A stretch of 64,000 nt of DNA from Turicibacter sp. TJ11 (GCF_021497505.1 NZ_CP069349.1:459861-523860); one strand, 5' to 3'. Shown: positions 41,504 to 51,710, counted from the stretch's first letter. The notes: generated by a model from the sequence alone, not told the origin. Translations and numbers: made by a program.

Positions 41504-41532
41504 TTTACTTTTACAAAAAATGGAAATATAAT
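41504..41532 (+). promoter_or_regulatory. Promoter of the opp operon
   Basis: TTTACT (41504-41509), 17-bp spacer, TATAAT (41527-41532). Confidence 0.8.
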
Positions 41533-41583
41533 ACATCGTAACATCACATCAAACAGGTGATGAGATAAAGGGAGGGACCAGAT

Positions 41584-43608
41584 ATGAATAAGAAACATTT
41601 ATGGTTAGCCGGAGCATGTTTACTTGCTGTCGGGGGATGTAGTAATGACAGTGAAGTAAAAGAGCCTGAAAACAAACCACAAGATGAGGGAGGATCAGAA
41701 AGTACAGACGTTTATCGAAACGACTATAACTATGTGTACTCAAGTGATCCAGATACGTTTGATTACCTTTATTCATTCCAAGCTATTGACAATGAACATA
41801 CTTCAAACTTTGTGGATGGATTATTAGAGCATGATCAATACGGTAACTTAGTTGGTGCTTTAGCTGAAAGTTATGAAGTAAACGACGATTCAACGGTATT
41901 TACGTTTAAGATTCGTGAAGGAGCGACATGGGTTACAGATGAAGGGGAAGAATATGCAGATGTAACGGCACATGACTTTGTTGCTGGATTACGCCACGCA
42001 GCAGAATTCCAATCACAAACACTTTATTTAGTTCAGTATACAATTAAAAACTTAGACGCTTATACAAAAGGTGAAGTTGAGTGGGATGAAGTTGGAATTA
42101 AAGCGCTTGATGATTATACACTTGAATATACGCTTGAAGAACCAACACCATATTTCCATACGTTAACAACTTACTCAACATTAATGCCAGTGAATCAAGA
42201 ATTCTTAGAAAGTAAAGGAGAAGGATGTAAATTAGGAAGTCCAGATCCAGGGAACTGTTCATTTGGGGAAGTCGCAGCAGACGGAATTCTTTACAACGGG
42301 GCTTACATTTTATCAAACTACGCTTCAAAATCAGTGATTGAATATACAGCTAATGAAAACTATTGGGATGCTGAACACGTGTACATTCCAAAAGTAAAAT
42401 TAGTTTACTATAACGGATCAGATCCAGATAGTTTATTCAATGGATTTGATAAAGGTGAATATTCAGCGGCACCTGTTTATACAGATAACGCAGCTATTTA
42501 TAAAACGGCCAAAGAAAAATACGGAGATGCGATTTACATTAGCCGTACGACATCAACGACATTTTGGATTTCATGGATTTTTGATCGTAATATTTATCAT
42601 GCACCAGGAAATGAAACTCAAGATGTGTCACCACAAACAGATAAACAAAAAGCAGATACTAGTTTAGCAAAACAAAACACAGCGTTTAGAAAAGCGATTT
42701 TCTATGCATCAGATATTTCGGCTGTTAACTCTCAATACGTGGGAGAAGATTTAAAACTTGGACGTTTACGTAATACATTAACACAACCAGATTTCGTGTT
42801 AACAAGTGAAGGAACATTATACGGAGACTTAGTTTCTAAGGCGTTAACACAAACGAATCCAACGGAGTATCCAGAAGGATTTGATTTATCAGATGGACAA
42901 CTTGCATATTATAACCCAGAGTTAGCTTTACAATATGCAAATCAAGCAAAAGAGGAATTAGGAGCTTTAGGTGTTGAATTCCCAATTCAATTAGATGCTA
43001 TTGTAAATGGTGAAAGTGAAAAAGGCGTAAAAGCTGCTCAAGCATTAGCTGATGTCTTAGAAACAAATTTAGATGGATTTGTGAAGTTAAATATCATTTT
43101 ATCAGACTCAACGACGATGTCATCAATGAATACAGCTGACACAATGAATACCGATCTTTATATTGGAACAGGTTGGGGACCAGACTACGGAGATCCAAAA
43201 ACATACGTCGATATCATGGACCCAGATAGTGGAGATATGTTGAAATATTTAGGATTAAACTGGACAGGATCAGAAGTTGGAGAAGATGCGGCGGTTAAAG
43301 AAGCCATCGGATTATATGAATTTAAAGCATTAAAAGATGCGGCTGAAGCAGTGATTGATGATAATGATAAACGCTTTGAATTATACGCACAAGCAGAAGC
43401 TTACTTACTTGATAATGCCTTATTCATTCCATACATCACACAAGGTGGAAATTACTCAGTTTCAAAAGTTGTTCCTTATACTAACTTATACGGAGCTTAT
43501 GGATTATCAGATTCAAAATATAAATATATGCAAGTATCTGATAGTATCGTAACAAATGAAGAACGTGAAGCGCTAAAAGCAGATTGGGAAAGTAAATTAG
43601 GGGAATAA
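41584..43608 (+). CDS. oppA: Oligopeptide ABC transporter substrate-binding lipoprotein
   Basis: The 674-residue lipoprotein has a signal peptide with lipobox (ACLLAVGGC, lipidated Cys19), an acidic linker and an SBP_bac_5 domain: DPDTFDYLYSFQAIDNEHTS, LAESYEVNDDSTVFTFKIREGATW, AHDFVAGLRHA, GAYILSNYASKSVIEYTANENYWD. It captures peptides at the outer membrane face for OppBC. It is longer than the ~540 residues of E. coli OppA, as in other Gram-positive members. SD AAAGGGAGGG precedes the ATG. A long stem-loop separates it from oppB. Confidence 0.95.
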   Translation: MNKKHLWLAGACLLAVGGCSNDSEVKEPENKPQDEGGSESTDVYRNDYNYVYSSDPDTFDYLYSFQAIDNEHTSNFVDGLLEHDQYGNLVGALAESYEVNDDSTVFTFKIREGATWVTDEGEEYADVTAHDFVAGLRHAAEFQSQTLYLVQYTIKNLDAYTKGEVEWDEVGIKALDDYTLEYTLEEPTPYFHTLTTYSTLMPVNQEFLESKGEGCKLGSPDPGNCSFGEVAADGILYNGAYILSNYASKSVIEYTANENYWDAEHVYIPKVKLVYYNGSDPDSLFNGFDKGEYSAAPVYTDNAAIYKTAKEKYGDAIYISRTTSTTFWISWIFDRNIYHAPGNETQDVSPQTDKQKADTSLAKQNTAFRKAIFYASDISAVNSQYVGEDLKLGRLRNTLTQPDFVLTSEGTLYGDLVSKALTQTNPTEYPEGFDLSDGQLAYYNPELALQYANQAKEELGALGVEFPIQLDAIVNGESEKGVKAAQALADVLETNLDGFVKLNIILSDSTTMSSMNTADTMNTDLYIGTGWGPDYGDPKTYVDIMDPDSGDMLKYLGLNWTGSEVGEDAAVKEAIGLYEFKALKDAAEAVIDDNDKRFELYAQAEAYLLDNALFIPYITQGGNYSVSKVVPYTNLYGAYGLSDSKYKYMQVSDSIVTNEEREALKADWESKLGE

Positions 43609-43620
43609 GTGTGACTTTAA

Positions 43621-43662
43621 ATATACAAAAAGATTGGGGCTTTCCCTAATCTTTTTGTATAT
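43621..43662 (+). other. 19-bp stem-loop between oppA and oppB
   Basis: The arm 43621-43639 pairs with 43644-43662, with a 4-base loop and one G-T pair. It has no T run after the stem, so it looks like an mRNA-stabilising or attenuating hairpin rather than a full terminator. Confidence 0.75.
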
Positions 43663-43683
43663 CAAAATAAAGGGGGAATAGTC

Positions 43684-45174
43684 ATGAAACACTATATGTT
43701 TAAACGATTTTTGAGATCCTTATTTTCGATATTTATGGTGCTAACGATTGTTTTTACATTAATTTACTCAGTTATCCCTCGTGATCGTGTGTTCTTTTTG
43801 GATAGCAACGTGGAAAAAATCCAAAAAAGGCCAGACGATTATGCCAATTATAAATATGTTCAATGGGAAAAGTTGGGTTACTTAAATTATGAGACGATTC
43901 AAGATTATTGTAAAGGATTATATGGAACGGCTAATGAGCAATATTCAAACTGTATTTTACCTGAATCAAAGGAAACGTCGGACTATATCGAGTTAAAACA
44001 GCAACAAGGGTGGGAAACCTTCTTCTTTGAACAATCAAGACAAGCTTATGCGGTTGAAGAAATTTCAGTTTTACGTCGAGCAATCAACTGGTGGGTGAAC
44101 TTAATCGAAATTGATTATCCAGGAAAAGTTCAGACTCAAAATGAAAATTTAGAGCGTCAAGTGTATGTTGGAAAAGATTTTAATGGACGTCCAGCACTCA
44201 TGTGTTCAGGATGTGAAAGTAAGTATTTACTTTATTTTAATGGAAGCTTTCCTTATATCCATCAAAATTTTATTCGTCTAAACTTAGGAACGTCATATCC
44301 AACTTATAGTGGTCAAGAAGTATTAGAAGTTGTTTCAAGTTCTCAAGGAGAAAAAGTGAAACAAGAAGTGACGATGCCAAATGGAGAGGTTAAATCATCG
44401 TCAATAAACTTCTATACGTGTAAATATAAAGAGACGTTAGATAGTATGGATCAAAAGAATTTTACAGATCATTATGCCGACTGTGAAACAATCAAAAGTG
44501 ATCCATCGATGATTCACATTTCATTTTCGATGGGGCTTGTTTCTCTGTTATTAACGTATATTATTGGATTGCCTATTGGGATTCAAATGGCTAACCATAA
44601 AGGAAAATGGATTGATAAGTTAGGTCAATGGTATATTATCTTTATGAATGCCATCCCAGCATTAGCTTACATTGTTTTAGTTCGTTTTATCGGGGGAAAA
44701 TATTTCGGACTACCATCAATGTTTCCAATGCTTGGAGCGAATGATTATCGATCATATATCTTACCAATCATCTCGTTAACGTTAGGATCAGTAGCGGGTC
44801 GAATGATGTGGATGCGCCGATACATGATTGATCAAAGCACGATGGATTATGTGAAGTTTGCTCGTGCTAAAGGGTTATCAGAAAATGAAATCTTCTTTAA
44901 ACATATTTTTAGAAATGCGATTGGACCAATTGCTCACGGAATTCCAGCAGCAGTTATCTTATGTATTTCAGGAGCATTGATTACTGAGGGGGTTTATAGT
45001 ATTCCTGGAATGGGGAAAATCTTACCTGATTCTATTTCCATCTATAATAACTCGATGGTTGTTGGTTTAACGTTTATCTTTACTGTTTTAAGTATTTTAT
45101 CAACCTTCCTTGGAGATTGGTTATTAACGTTAGTTGATCCACGTATCAGCTTAGAAGAGAAAGGGGGACATTAA
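43684..45174 (+). CDS. oppB: Oligopeptide ABC transporter permease, OppB type
   Basis: The 496-residue permease is longer than the ~310 of E. coli OppB. After the first membrane segment (about 10-29) there is an extracytoplasmic insert of some 240 residues, including YLLYFNGSFPYIHQNFIRLN and Cys residues. The five other segments and the permease EAA-type loop (YVKFARAKGLSENEIFFKHIFRNA) follow. Such inserts occur in other Firmicutes OppB proteins. It forms the membrane channel with OppC. Confidence 0.92.
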   Translation: MKHYMFKRFLRSLFSIFMVLTIVFTLIYSVIPRDRVFFLDSNVEKIQKRPDDYANYKYVQWEKLGYLNYETIQDYCKGLYGTANEQYSNCILPESKETSDYIELKQQQGWETFFFEQSRQAYAVEEISVLRRAINWWVNLIEIDYPGKVQTQNENLERQVYVGKDFNGRPALMCSGCESKYLLYFNGSFPYIHQNFIRLNLGTSYPTYSGQEVLEVVSSSQGEKVKQEVTMPNGEVKSSSINFYTCKYKETLDSMDQKNFTDHYADCETIKSDPSMIHISFSMGLVSLLLTYIIGLPIGIQMANHKGKWIDKLGQWYIIFMNAIPALAYIVLVRFIGGKYFGLPSMFPMLGANDYRSYILPIISLTLGSVAGRMMWMRRYMIDQSTMDYVKFARAKGLSENEIFFKHIFRNAIGPIAHGIPAAVILCISGALITEGVYSIPGMGKILPDSISIYNNSMVVGLTFIFTVLSILSTFLGDWLLTLVDPRISLEEKGGH

Positions 45175-45176
45175 GC

Positions 45177-46094
45177 ATGAGTGATTCAAGATTTGAGTTT
45201 GTCACACACGATGCAACAGCATCTGAACATATTGCAGCACCTGCCTATTCGTATTGGCGTTCGGTCGCACGAGGGTTTTTAGGAAATAAATTAACTGTCT
45301 TTTTATTAATTGTCGTTGTTGTGTTAACGCTAATTGCTTTTATTCAGCCTTCCTTTTCGGGCTATGATCCGATGGTATTACCAAATATTAATAAGCCTGA
45401 AATGCGCTTTTTAGGGATTTCAGCTCAGTTTCCATATGGAACAGACGGTTCAGGGAGTTCAGTTTGGGATGTCGTTTGGGCAGGAACCAAAACGTCTTTA
45501 ATGGTTGGGTTTATTGTGACGACCATTAATACAGTGATTGGTGTCTTAGTCGGATCAGTTTGGGGATTTTCAAAAACGATCGATAAGTTTATGCTTGAAG
45601 TTTATAATATTATTTCAAGTGTGCCTTACATTTTAGTGGTGACGGTCTTACTTTATGCGATTGGGCGTGGATTTTGGCAATTAATTATCGCGATGTGTTT
45701 AACAGGTTGGTTAGGAACGGCGTATTTTATTCGTACACAAGTCATGATCATTCGTGACCGTGAGTATAACTTAGCGTCAAAATGTTTAGGAACACCAATT
45801 TTTCGATTAGTGACCCGTAATATTTTACCGTATCTTTTATCGGTTGTGATGACGAGTGTTTCACTTGAAATTCCAGCAGCCATTTCAACAGAAGTAACAT
45901 TATCGTTCTTAGAGATTGGATTAAATGTTTCAATTCCATCACTAGGGCGTATGATTAATCAGTACTCAAACTACTTTAATGGATACCCACATTTATTTTG
46001 GGCACCTGTTTTAACTTTAGCTGTTGTAACCGTATCACTTTATTTAATTGGTCAAGCATTAGCAGATGCCTCAGATCCAAGAACTCACATGTAG
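45177..46094 (+). CDS. oppC: Oligopeptide ABC transporter permease, OppC type
   Basis: The 305-residue permease has six membrane segments. It has an N-terminal OppC-N segment (SYWRSVARGFLGNKLTVFLL), FPYGTDGSGSSVWDVVWAGT, and the EAA loop REYNLASKCLGTPIFRLVTRN. It starts two bases after oppB ends. The adjacent ATPase gene begins 17 bases on. Confidence 0.94.
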   Translation: MSDSRFEFVTHDATASEHIAAPAYSYWRSVARGFLGNKLTVFLLIVVVVLTLIAFIQPSFSGYDPMVLPNINKPEMRFLGISAQFPYGTDGSGSSVWDVVWAGTKTSLMVGFIVTTINTVIGVLVGSVWGFSKTIDKFMLEVYNIISSVPYILVVTVLLYAIGRGFWQLIIAMCLTGWLGTAYFIRTQVMIIRDREYNLASKCLGTPIFRLVTRNILPYLLSVVMTSVSLEIPAAISTEVTLSFLEIGLNVSIPSLGRMINQYSNYFNGYPHLFWAPVLTLAVVTVSLYLIGQALADASDPRTHM

Positions 46095-46110
46095 GAAGGG
46101 GAGTGAGACG

Positions 46111-47178
46111 ATGAGTGAAAAAGAAACTGTCTTAAAAGTTCGTGATTTAGAAATTAAGTTTAGAGTTCATAACCATTATTTAAATGCTATTCGTCGCATC
46201 TCATTAGATTTATATAAAGGGGAAACACTGGCAATTGTTGGCGAATCGGGTTCAGGAAAATCAGTTTTGATTAAATCTTTTACTGGAATGTTAGAATCTA
46301 ATGGAATGATTACAAATGGAGAGATTATTTTTGAAGGTGAGAACTTAGCCACAAAGAAAAAGAATAGTGACTGGTTAGGCATTCGAGGGGCTAAAATAGC
46401 AACCGTCTTTCAAGATCCTATGACGTCGCTAAATCCTGTTCGAACGATCGGTTCTCAAATTGCTGAGGTCATTTTAAAACATCAAAAGTTATCTAAAAAA
46501 GAAGCGAAAGAAAAGGCAATTGATCTTATGAAACGTGTTGGAATCACGGATGCCGAAAAACGTTTTGGAGATTATCCGCATCAATACTCAGGTGGAATGC
46601 GTCAACGAATTGTGATTGCCATTGCCTTAGCTTGTCGTCCACAAATTTTAATTTGTGATGAACCAACGACTGCTTTAGATGTGACCATTCAAGCACAAAT
46701 TTTACAGTTAATTAAAGATTTGCAAAAAGAGTATGGATTCACAACGATTTACATCACTCATGACTTAGGAGTGGTGGCAAACGTCGCAGATCGCGTGGTT
46801 GTGATGTATTCAGGACAAATCATTGAATATGGTGAGGTAGAAGAAATCTTCTATGAACCTGCGCATCCTTATACATGGGCTTTACTATCGTCCCTTCCAC
46901 AATTAGGGACAAAAGGAACCGAACTTTTCTCAATCGATGGAACACCTCCGTCGTTATATAACGAAATTATAGGAGATGCCTTTGCACCACGAAATAAATT
47001 TGCCATGAAAATCGATTTTGAGGAAGAACCTCCTTTCTTTGAAATTACACCGACTCATTTTGCAAAAACTTGGCTACGTGATCCACGAGCACCTCAAGTC
47101 CAAATGCCAGAACCACTACAAAACTTACATGAAAAACTCGTCTCAGTTTACGGATCATTACAAGGAGGTGCAAGTTAA
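46111..47178 (+). CDS. oppD: Oligopeptide ABC transporter ATPase, OppD type
   Basis: The 355-residue ATPase has Walker [10 protein letters not shown] loop [10 protein letters not shown], signature YSGGMRQR, Walker [13 protein letters not shown], switch His THD, and the oligopeptide-transporter C-terminal domain ([16 protein letters not shown]). It lacks the usual C-terminal Cys cluster. The start at 46111 follows AAGGGGAGTG. A longer in-frame reading lies in oppC. Its stop overlaps oppF (TAATG). Confidence 0.94.
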   Translation: MSEKETVLKVRDLEIKFRVHNHYLNAIRRISLDLYKGETLAIVGESGSGKSVLIKSFTGMLESNGMITNGEIIFEGENLATKKKNSDWLGIRGAKIATVFQDPMTSLNPVRTIGSQIAEVILKHQKLSKKEAKEKAIDLMKRVGITDAEKRFGDYPHQYSGGMRQRIVIAIALACRPQILICDEPTTALDVTIQAQILQLIKDLQKEYGFTTIYITHDLGVVANVADRVVVMYSGQIIEYGEVEEIFYEPAHPYTWALLSSLPQLGTKGTELFSIDGTPPSLYNEIIGDAFAPRNKFAMKIDFEEEPPFFEITPTHFAKTWLRDPRAPQVQMPEPLQNLHEKLVSVYGSLQGGAS

Positions 47179-48107
47179 TGGCTGAAGAACGTGAAGTATT
47201 ATTATCTGTTCGTGATTTGGAAATAAAATTTAAAGATTTCGTTGCCGTTTCGGATGTCAATTTTGACATTTATAAAGGAGAAACCTTTTCACTCGTAGGG
47301 GAGTCAGGATCAGGAAAGACAACGATTGGTCGTGCGATTATTCGCATTAACGAAACCTCTAAAGGTGAAATCTTATATAAAGGAAAAAAAATTAATGGAA
47401 AGCTTTCACGAGACATGAATAAATATGTCGTGAAAAATATTCAAATGGTGTTTCAAGATCCAGCCGCTTCTTTGAATGAACGAGCAACGATCGATTACAT
47501 TATCTCTGAGGGATTGATTAACTTCCATCTCTATAAAGATGAGGCAGATCGTCGACAAAAGGTCGTTGATGCTTTAACTTCAGTTGGATTATTGCCAGAG
47601 CATGCGACGCGTTATCCGCATGAATTTTCAGGCGGACAACGTCAACGCATCGGAATGGCCCGTGCGATGGTGATGGAACCAGAATTTATTATTGCTGATG
47701 AGCCAATTTCTGCACTTGACGTTTCTATTCGAGCTCAAGTCTTAAATCTACTCAAAAAACTGCAAGCTGAACGAGAGCTGACTTATTTGTTTATCGCCCA
47801 TGACTTATCGGTTGTTCGTTTTATTTCAGATCGAATTGCTGTTATTCATAAAGGACGTATTGTTGAGTTAGCAGAAGCTGAGGAACTATTTTTAAATCCG
47901 TTTCATCCTTATACTAAGTCGTTACTATCGGCGATTCCTATTCCTGATCCACGACTTGAAAAAAGTAAACAGTTAATTGTATATACTGGAGATGAACATG
48001 ATTATAGTGTTGATAAACCATCATGGACAGAAATTACACCAGGTCACTTTGTTTGGGCAAATGAAAGTGAAGCTAACGAATATAAAAAACAAGCAAAAAC
48101 AAAATAA
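47178..48107 (+). CDS. oppF: Oligopeptide ABC transporter ATPase, OppF type
   Basis: The 309-residue ATPase has Walker [20 protein letters not shown], signature FSGGQRQR, Walker [13 protein letters not shown] and switch AHD, then [15 protein letters not shown]. It pairs with OppD to drive peptide uptake. It is the last gene of the oppABCDF operon and is followed by a terminator. Confidence 0.94.
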   Translation: MAEEREVLLSVRDLEIKFKDFVAVSDVNFDIYKGETFSLVGESGSGKTTIGRAIIRINETSKGEILYKGKKINGKLSRDMNKYVVKNIQMVFQDPAASLNERATIDYIISEGLINFHLYKDEADRRQKVVDALTSVGLLPEHATRYPHEFSGGQRQRIGMARAMVMEPEFIIADEPISALDVSIRAQVLNLLKKLQAERELTYLFIAHDLSVVRFISDRIAVIHKGRIVELAEAEELFLNPFHPYTKSLLSAIPIPDPRLEKSKQLIVYTGDEHDYSVDKPSWTEITPGHFVWANESEANEYKKQAKTK

Positions 48108-48118
48108 GCACACAAAAA

Positions 48119-48141
48119 ACGGTTCAATGAACCGTTTTTTT
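48119..48141 (+). terminator. Terminator of the opp operon
   Basis: ACGGTTCA / TGAACCGT around one base, in A and T runs that make it usable on both strands. Confidence 0.85.
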
Positions 48142-48194
48142 ATGTCTTTATAAGGATGAAGTCGAATATCTTATTAAAGAAAGAGGTGATTAAT

Positions 48195-48713
48195 ATGCAA
48201 TTAAAACGATATAATCGTCAAAAAGCGATTGACTATGCCAGAAAGTGGGCATTAGATCGCAATCCGATTTATCATGATTATGAAAAATATGGTGGAGATT
48301 GTACAAATTTTATTTCTCAATGCTTACATGCAGGGGAGATTCCGTTTGATGAAAGTGGCAAAGACATCACGAAGAAGTGGTATTGGTATAGTGATTATTC
48401 AAGAACGCCATCGTGGACAGCTGCGGAACCATTAGAAGCGTATTTACTTGGTAATAATAAAAAGAACACGCAAAATTATGGAATTTACGCCTCGTTTTGT
48501 GACTATGAAGACATGGAATTAGGCGATCTTGTTCAAAAACGCATCAATGGTCAAATTACTCATACAATGATTGTCACATCAAAAGTATTAGATCGAAATG
48601 GGCGTATCATCGACTACTTAGTGTGCCAACATACGTATGACTTGAAAGATTTTCCACTCTCTCAAAAAGATGGTGTGTTAAGCTATATTAAAATTCACGG
48701 TTATTATGCGTAA
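48195..48713 (+). CDS. Amidase_6-type papain-like hydrolase
   Basis: The 172-residue protein has the putative amidase domain: YNRQKAIDYARKWALDRNPI, the Cys nucleophile in YGGDCTNFISQCLHAG and the His in GQITHTMIVTSK. Family members cleave amide bonds in wall-related or peptide substrates. Usually they are exported, but this one has no signal peptide from the ATG at 48195, which is well placed after GAGGTG. It may act inside the cell, perhaps in the spore mother cell. That is inference. Confidence 0.85.
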   Translation: MQLKRYNRQKAIDYARKWALDRNPIYHDYEKYGGDCTNFISQCLHAGEIPFDESGKDITKKWYWYSDYSRTPSWTAAEPLEAYLLGNNKKNTQNYGIYASFCDYEDMELGDLVQKRINGQITHTMIVTSKVLDRNGRIIDYLVCQHTYDLKDFPLSQKDGVLSYIKIHGYYA

Positions 48714-49014
48714 TCCTTTTAATGTCGATGTGTTTGTTTGATTTTATGAGGGTCAAATAGTATAAAAGTAGTATCAAATCTCACTTAAAATCAGTCATCA
48801 TACCTTAAACTTAAGTTGTCATTAGATTCGATGCAGTAGCGATTGAAGCTTTAATTATAATCATTTAAGTTATTCGAACGAAAGGAGTACAATTGTGTTT
48901 TTATCAACACGAGTGATTTAAAAATTGAAATAGGTAGCTTCTGTCAGGCATGAATTTAGTGGATTGTTTTATACTAATATTGTCGTTATTCGACAAGAAA
49001 GTGAGGTTATGATA
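48714..49014. other. Intergenic region with an inverted TTGTCG/CGACAA element
   Basis: Most of it is featureless. Near 48880 an AAAGGAG precedes a GTG with an 8-codon frame. At 48980-48996 TTGTCGTTATTCGACAA is a palindrome whose right half contains the 0A heptamer TGTCGAA on the minus strand. It lies between a TATACT (48970) and the next SD. Confidence 0.45.
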
Positions 49015-49188
49015 ATGAGTTGTAAAACTAAAAATCATAAAAAAGCTGAAAAAACAGAAACTAATAATCAATGGGCAGGACAAGCCGCTATTGGAAATAG
49101 TAGCGATCATCAACAAAAAACAGAGTTTAGTAATGAGTGGGTTTCAACAAATAAATTAGCAACACAAGAAAACCCAAATAAACGCTAA
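49015..49188 (+). CDS. Small hydrophilic protein, possibly spore-related
   Basis: The 57-residue protein MSCKTKNHKKAEKTETNNQW...NKLATQENPNKR is very polar, with Asn, Gln, Lys and Glu dominant and only one short apolar stretch (AGQAAIG). Composition resembles minor acid-soluble spore proteins, but no named family fits. The ATG at 49015 is eight bases after GAGG. An ATG six bases earlier is too close. A strong terminator follows. Confidence 0.55.
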   Translation: MSCKTKNHKKAEKTETNNQWAGQAAIGNSSDHQQKTEFSNEWVSTNKLATQENPNKR

Positions 49189-49200
49189 ATTTAAATGAGA

Positions 49201-49252
49201 AAGACACAAAATGCTAAGGAGTTTTTGACCATAGCGTTTTGTGTCTTTTTTT
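49201..49252 (+). terminator. Terminator of the small hydrophilic protein gene
   Basis: AAGACACAAAATGCTA (49201-49216) / TAGCGTTTTGTGTCTT (49232-49247) with a T run. Confidence 0.9.
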
Positions 49253-49291
49253 GTTATAATAAAGATAACAACATGAAGGAAGGGTGAGGAC

Positions 49292-50125
49292 ATGGAGCTA
49301 TTTGTTTCGGATTTAGATGGTACTTTATTAAATAAGTCAAGCAAAGTTTCAGAGAAGAGTCGAATGATTATTAATGACTTAATTGAAAAAGGAGTTCAGT
49401 TTACAGTCGCGACTGCTCGTACACATGCGACGGTGATTGAGTTATTAGAAGGATTAGATATCCGTATGCCAATTACGATCATGAATGGGGTCGGAATCTA
49501 TGATTTAAAACAAAGAAAATATTTAGAAATCGTTGATGTAGAAAAAGAAGCGGTTAAAAAAACATTAACGATTTTTGATGAGCTAGGGCTTGAAGCGATG
49601 GTATATGGAATTAAAGACGACCAATTATCAGTGTTTTATCGTCAAATGAATAACCATGTCTCAACCAATTTTTATGAGCAACGTAAAGATAAAACGTTAA
49701 AAAAATTCGAACAAATTGAACAATTTAACTCGATTGTTGAAGATTATCAAATCGTTAATATGTTAGTGTTTGATCGATTAGACTTAATTGAAGAAGCATA
49801 TCGTCAAGTTCAATCAGTGGAGGGAATTACAGCGACTTATTATGCGATGCGTGAAGAAGGATTTGGATACATGGAATTATATAGCGCAGCTGCTTCAAAA
49901 GCTAACGGAATTAAAGCATTGGCGAAATACGCTAATTTTGAAAAAATTATTGGATTTGGAGATAATTTAAACGATTTACCAATGTTTGAGTTTGCTGATG
50001 AGGCTTATGCACCAGCTAATGCAGTTGATGAAATTAAAGCGATCGCAACAGGTGTCATCGGTCATCATGATGAAGACGCAATTGCACTTTATATAAAAGA
50101 ACGTTACGAACGTCATCAAAAATAA
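49292..50125 (+). CDS. HAD-superfamily Cof-type sugar-phosphate phosphatase
   Basis: The 277-residue hydrolase has the HAD motifs of the Cof/YidA class: VSDLDGTLLN (nucleophile and acid/base Asp), FTVATARTHATV, a large cap domain, YSAAASKANGIKALAKY with the Lys, and IGFGDNLNDLPMF. It should dephosphorylate sugar phosphates or flavin-type substrates. SD AAGGAAGGGTGAGG precedes the ATG. Its terminator is interrupted by the ISL3 element. Confidence 0.92.
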   Translation: MELFVSDLDGTLLNKSSKVSEKSRMIINDLIEKGVQFTVATARTHATVIELLEGLDIRMPITIMNGVGIYDLKQRKYLEIVDVEKEAVKKTLTIFDELGLEAMVYGIKDDQLSVFYRQMNNHVSTNFYEQRKDKTLKKFEQIEQFNSIVEDYQIVNMLVFDRLDLIEEAYRQVQSVEGITATYYAMREEGFGYMELYSAAASKANGIKALAKYANFEKIIGFGDNLNDLPMFEFADEAYAPANAVDEIKAIATGVIGHHDEDAIALYIKERYERHQK

Positions 50126-50132
50126 AAAAAAA

Positions 50133-50179
50133 GGGATTTTGATTCTAAAAAGTCATCAGACGTTGAATCAAGATCCTTT
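50133..50179 (+). terminator. HAD-gene terminator split by ISL3
   Basis: AAAGGGATTTTGATTC pairs with GAATCAAGATCCTTT, ending at 50179. The T run that should follow now lies at 51715-51720 beyond the IS. Removing the IS and one copy of GATCCTTT restores a normal terminator. Confidence 0.75.
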
Positions 50180-51710
50180 GGCTCTTTGTCAAATAGTGTT
50201 GCTGATTAATTTTTAACCTATTACAATGAGTGACTTCAATTGAAATCCTAGTGGCTATGCTGCTAGGATTTTTACTTTAGGTTTGGTTAGATTTTGAGTC
50301 ATAAGAATTCTTGATTTAATTACCCTACTAGTGGAGGAGACATGCTCCGCATGGTAGGTGACCCAATGGTAAAAGCTTCGATAGCCAAAAGCGATTCGTT
50401 TAATGACTTTAATTTTATTGTTAATCCCTTCAATGGGACCATTGGTATACGAAGTGGTCAGTGTGTTTTCAATATAAGACTGGTACGTTTTAAACGTTTG
50501 AAAAGCGGTTTGGAATTCAGGAGAAATCAGAGGATATTTAGCTTGAAGTAAGTGATGGAATCGCTCGAAGTTTTTGGTTTGAAGAGCGAAGAGTAAGTCT
50601 TGATAAAGATCATAGGTTGCTTTTAATTCAGGAGATAAATCAAGTAAAAAGTTTAGGATATCAATTTCTCGCATCGGTTGTTTGAAACAGTAAACGGAGC
50701 GATAAGTGGTGGTATTAATTAACGTGTGGGACTTTAAGAATAAGCGCCAGTAACGTTTAAATTTACGACTGTGTTTTTTGAATTGTTTCATGAATCGAAT
50801 CCTTGTTTTATTTAACGCACGAGAAATATGTTGAACGAGATGGAATTTATCAATGACAATTTTCGCGTGCGGAAAAAGCTCCTTAATTAAGCTGATATAA
50901 GGGGCATACATATCAATGACAATGTGTTTGACACGAGAACGTGCTTCTTTGGTATAGCGTTTAAAATACGTTTGAAGGGAGCTTAAGCGACGATCTTCAA
51001 TGATATCGATGATTTGTTTGGTATCAGCGTCACAAAAGATGAAGGACATGTGGCCCTGAGCAGATTTAACCGATTTAAATTCATCAAAACAAAGATTTTC
51101 TGGGAGGGAATTAAAATTTAATGATTGAGATTCATAGAAGCTGTGAATGATACGATTGACAGTGGAATGAGAGACTTGATGACGACGGGCAATATCAGAC
51201 TCTGAAATCTTATTTTGAGCCTCTAACGCAATGGCGTGTTTCGTGTGATAAGAGATGAAGCAATTTTTTTCAACAATCGATGTTTTTAGAGTGAACGTCG
51301 ACTGACAATGCCCACAGTAGTAACGCTGTTTCTTTAAATCTAAATAAGTATCATGGAGTGAAACTTTAGGAATGACAATTCGAGACGTTTTGAACCCATG
51401 CTTTTTAAATTTAGAATCAAATAGTGTGCCACAGTGTTCGCAATGAGTGGGTTGATAAGATAAAATTCCTTTAAAAATGAAGCTAGTCACACCATGAAGC
51501 TTCACCTCTTCAAAATAATCTTCTTGGAACGTAATATTTTTATCTTTAATAGTTAAAAATTTTCTAGTAAAATATGAGTGAGACATTCAATCCATCCTTT
51601 CTATTGTTTTCTTGGTCGATAACATTGTAACAGGATAGAGATGAGATGTCTCTTTTTTTATGCCATGAAAAAAGCGTTGCTTCATCAGCAACACCAAATA
51701 TTATAGAACC
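50180..51710 (-). mobile_element. Complete ISL3-family insertion sequence, 1531 bp
   Basis: The ends begin GGCTCTTTGTCAAATAG (left) and GGTTCTATAATATTTGG (right, reversed), then share TGTTGCTGAT; 19 of 27 positions match. The 8-bp target duplication GATCCTTT is perfect (50172-50179 and 51711-51718). It has one intact transposase gene. The perfect duplication suggests recent insertion. Confidence 0.93.
50255..51586 (-). CDS. ISL3-family transposase
   Basis: The 443-residue transposase has the N-terminal zinc finger (CEHCG and YYCGHCQ), a helix-turn-helix (SESDIARRHQVSHSTVNRI) and the ISL3 DDE domain: LCFDEFKSVKS, HIVIDMYAPY and NGPIEGINNKIKVIKRIAFGYR. It is intact and of normal length. The start follows GAAAGGATGG. 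Confidence 0.93.
   Translation of the reverse strand: MSHSYFTRKFLTIKDKNITFQEDYFEEVKLHGVTSFIFKGILSYQPTHCEHCGTLFDSKFKKHGFKTSRIVIPKVSLHDTYLDLKKQRYYCGHCQSTFTLKTSIVEKNCFISYHTKHAIALEAQNKISESDIARRHQVSHSTVNRIIHSFYESQSLNFNSLPENLCFDEFKSVKSAQGHMSFIFCDADTKQIIDIIEDRRLSSLQTYFKRYTKEARSRVKHIVIDMYAPYISLIKELFPHAKIVIDKFHLVQHISRALNKTRIRFMKQFKKHSRKFKRYWRLFLKSHTLINTTTYRSVYCFKQPMREIDILNFLLDLSPELKATYDLYQDLLFALQTKNFERFHHLLQAKYPLISPEFQTAFQTFKTYQSYIENTLTTSYTNGPIEGINNKIKVIKRIAFGYRSFYHWVTYHAEHVSSTSRVIKSRILMTQNLTKPKVKILAA

Noticed and set aside
48880-48923. Small gene with AAAGGAG and a GTG start
   Set aside because: The frame is only eight codons and shows no link to the next gene; it is more likely a remnant or chance.
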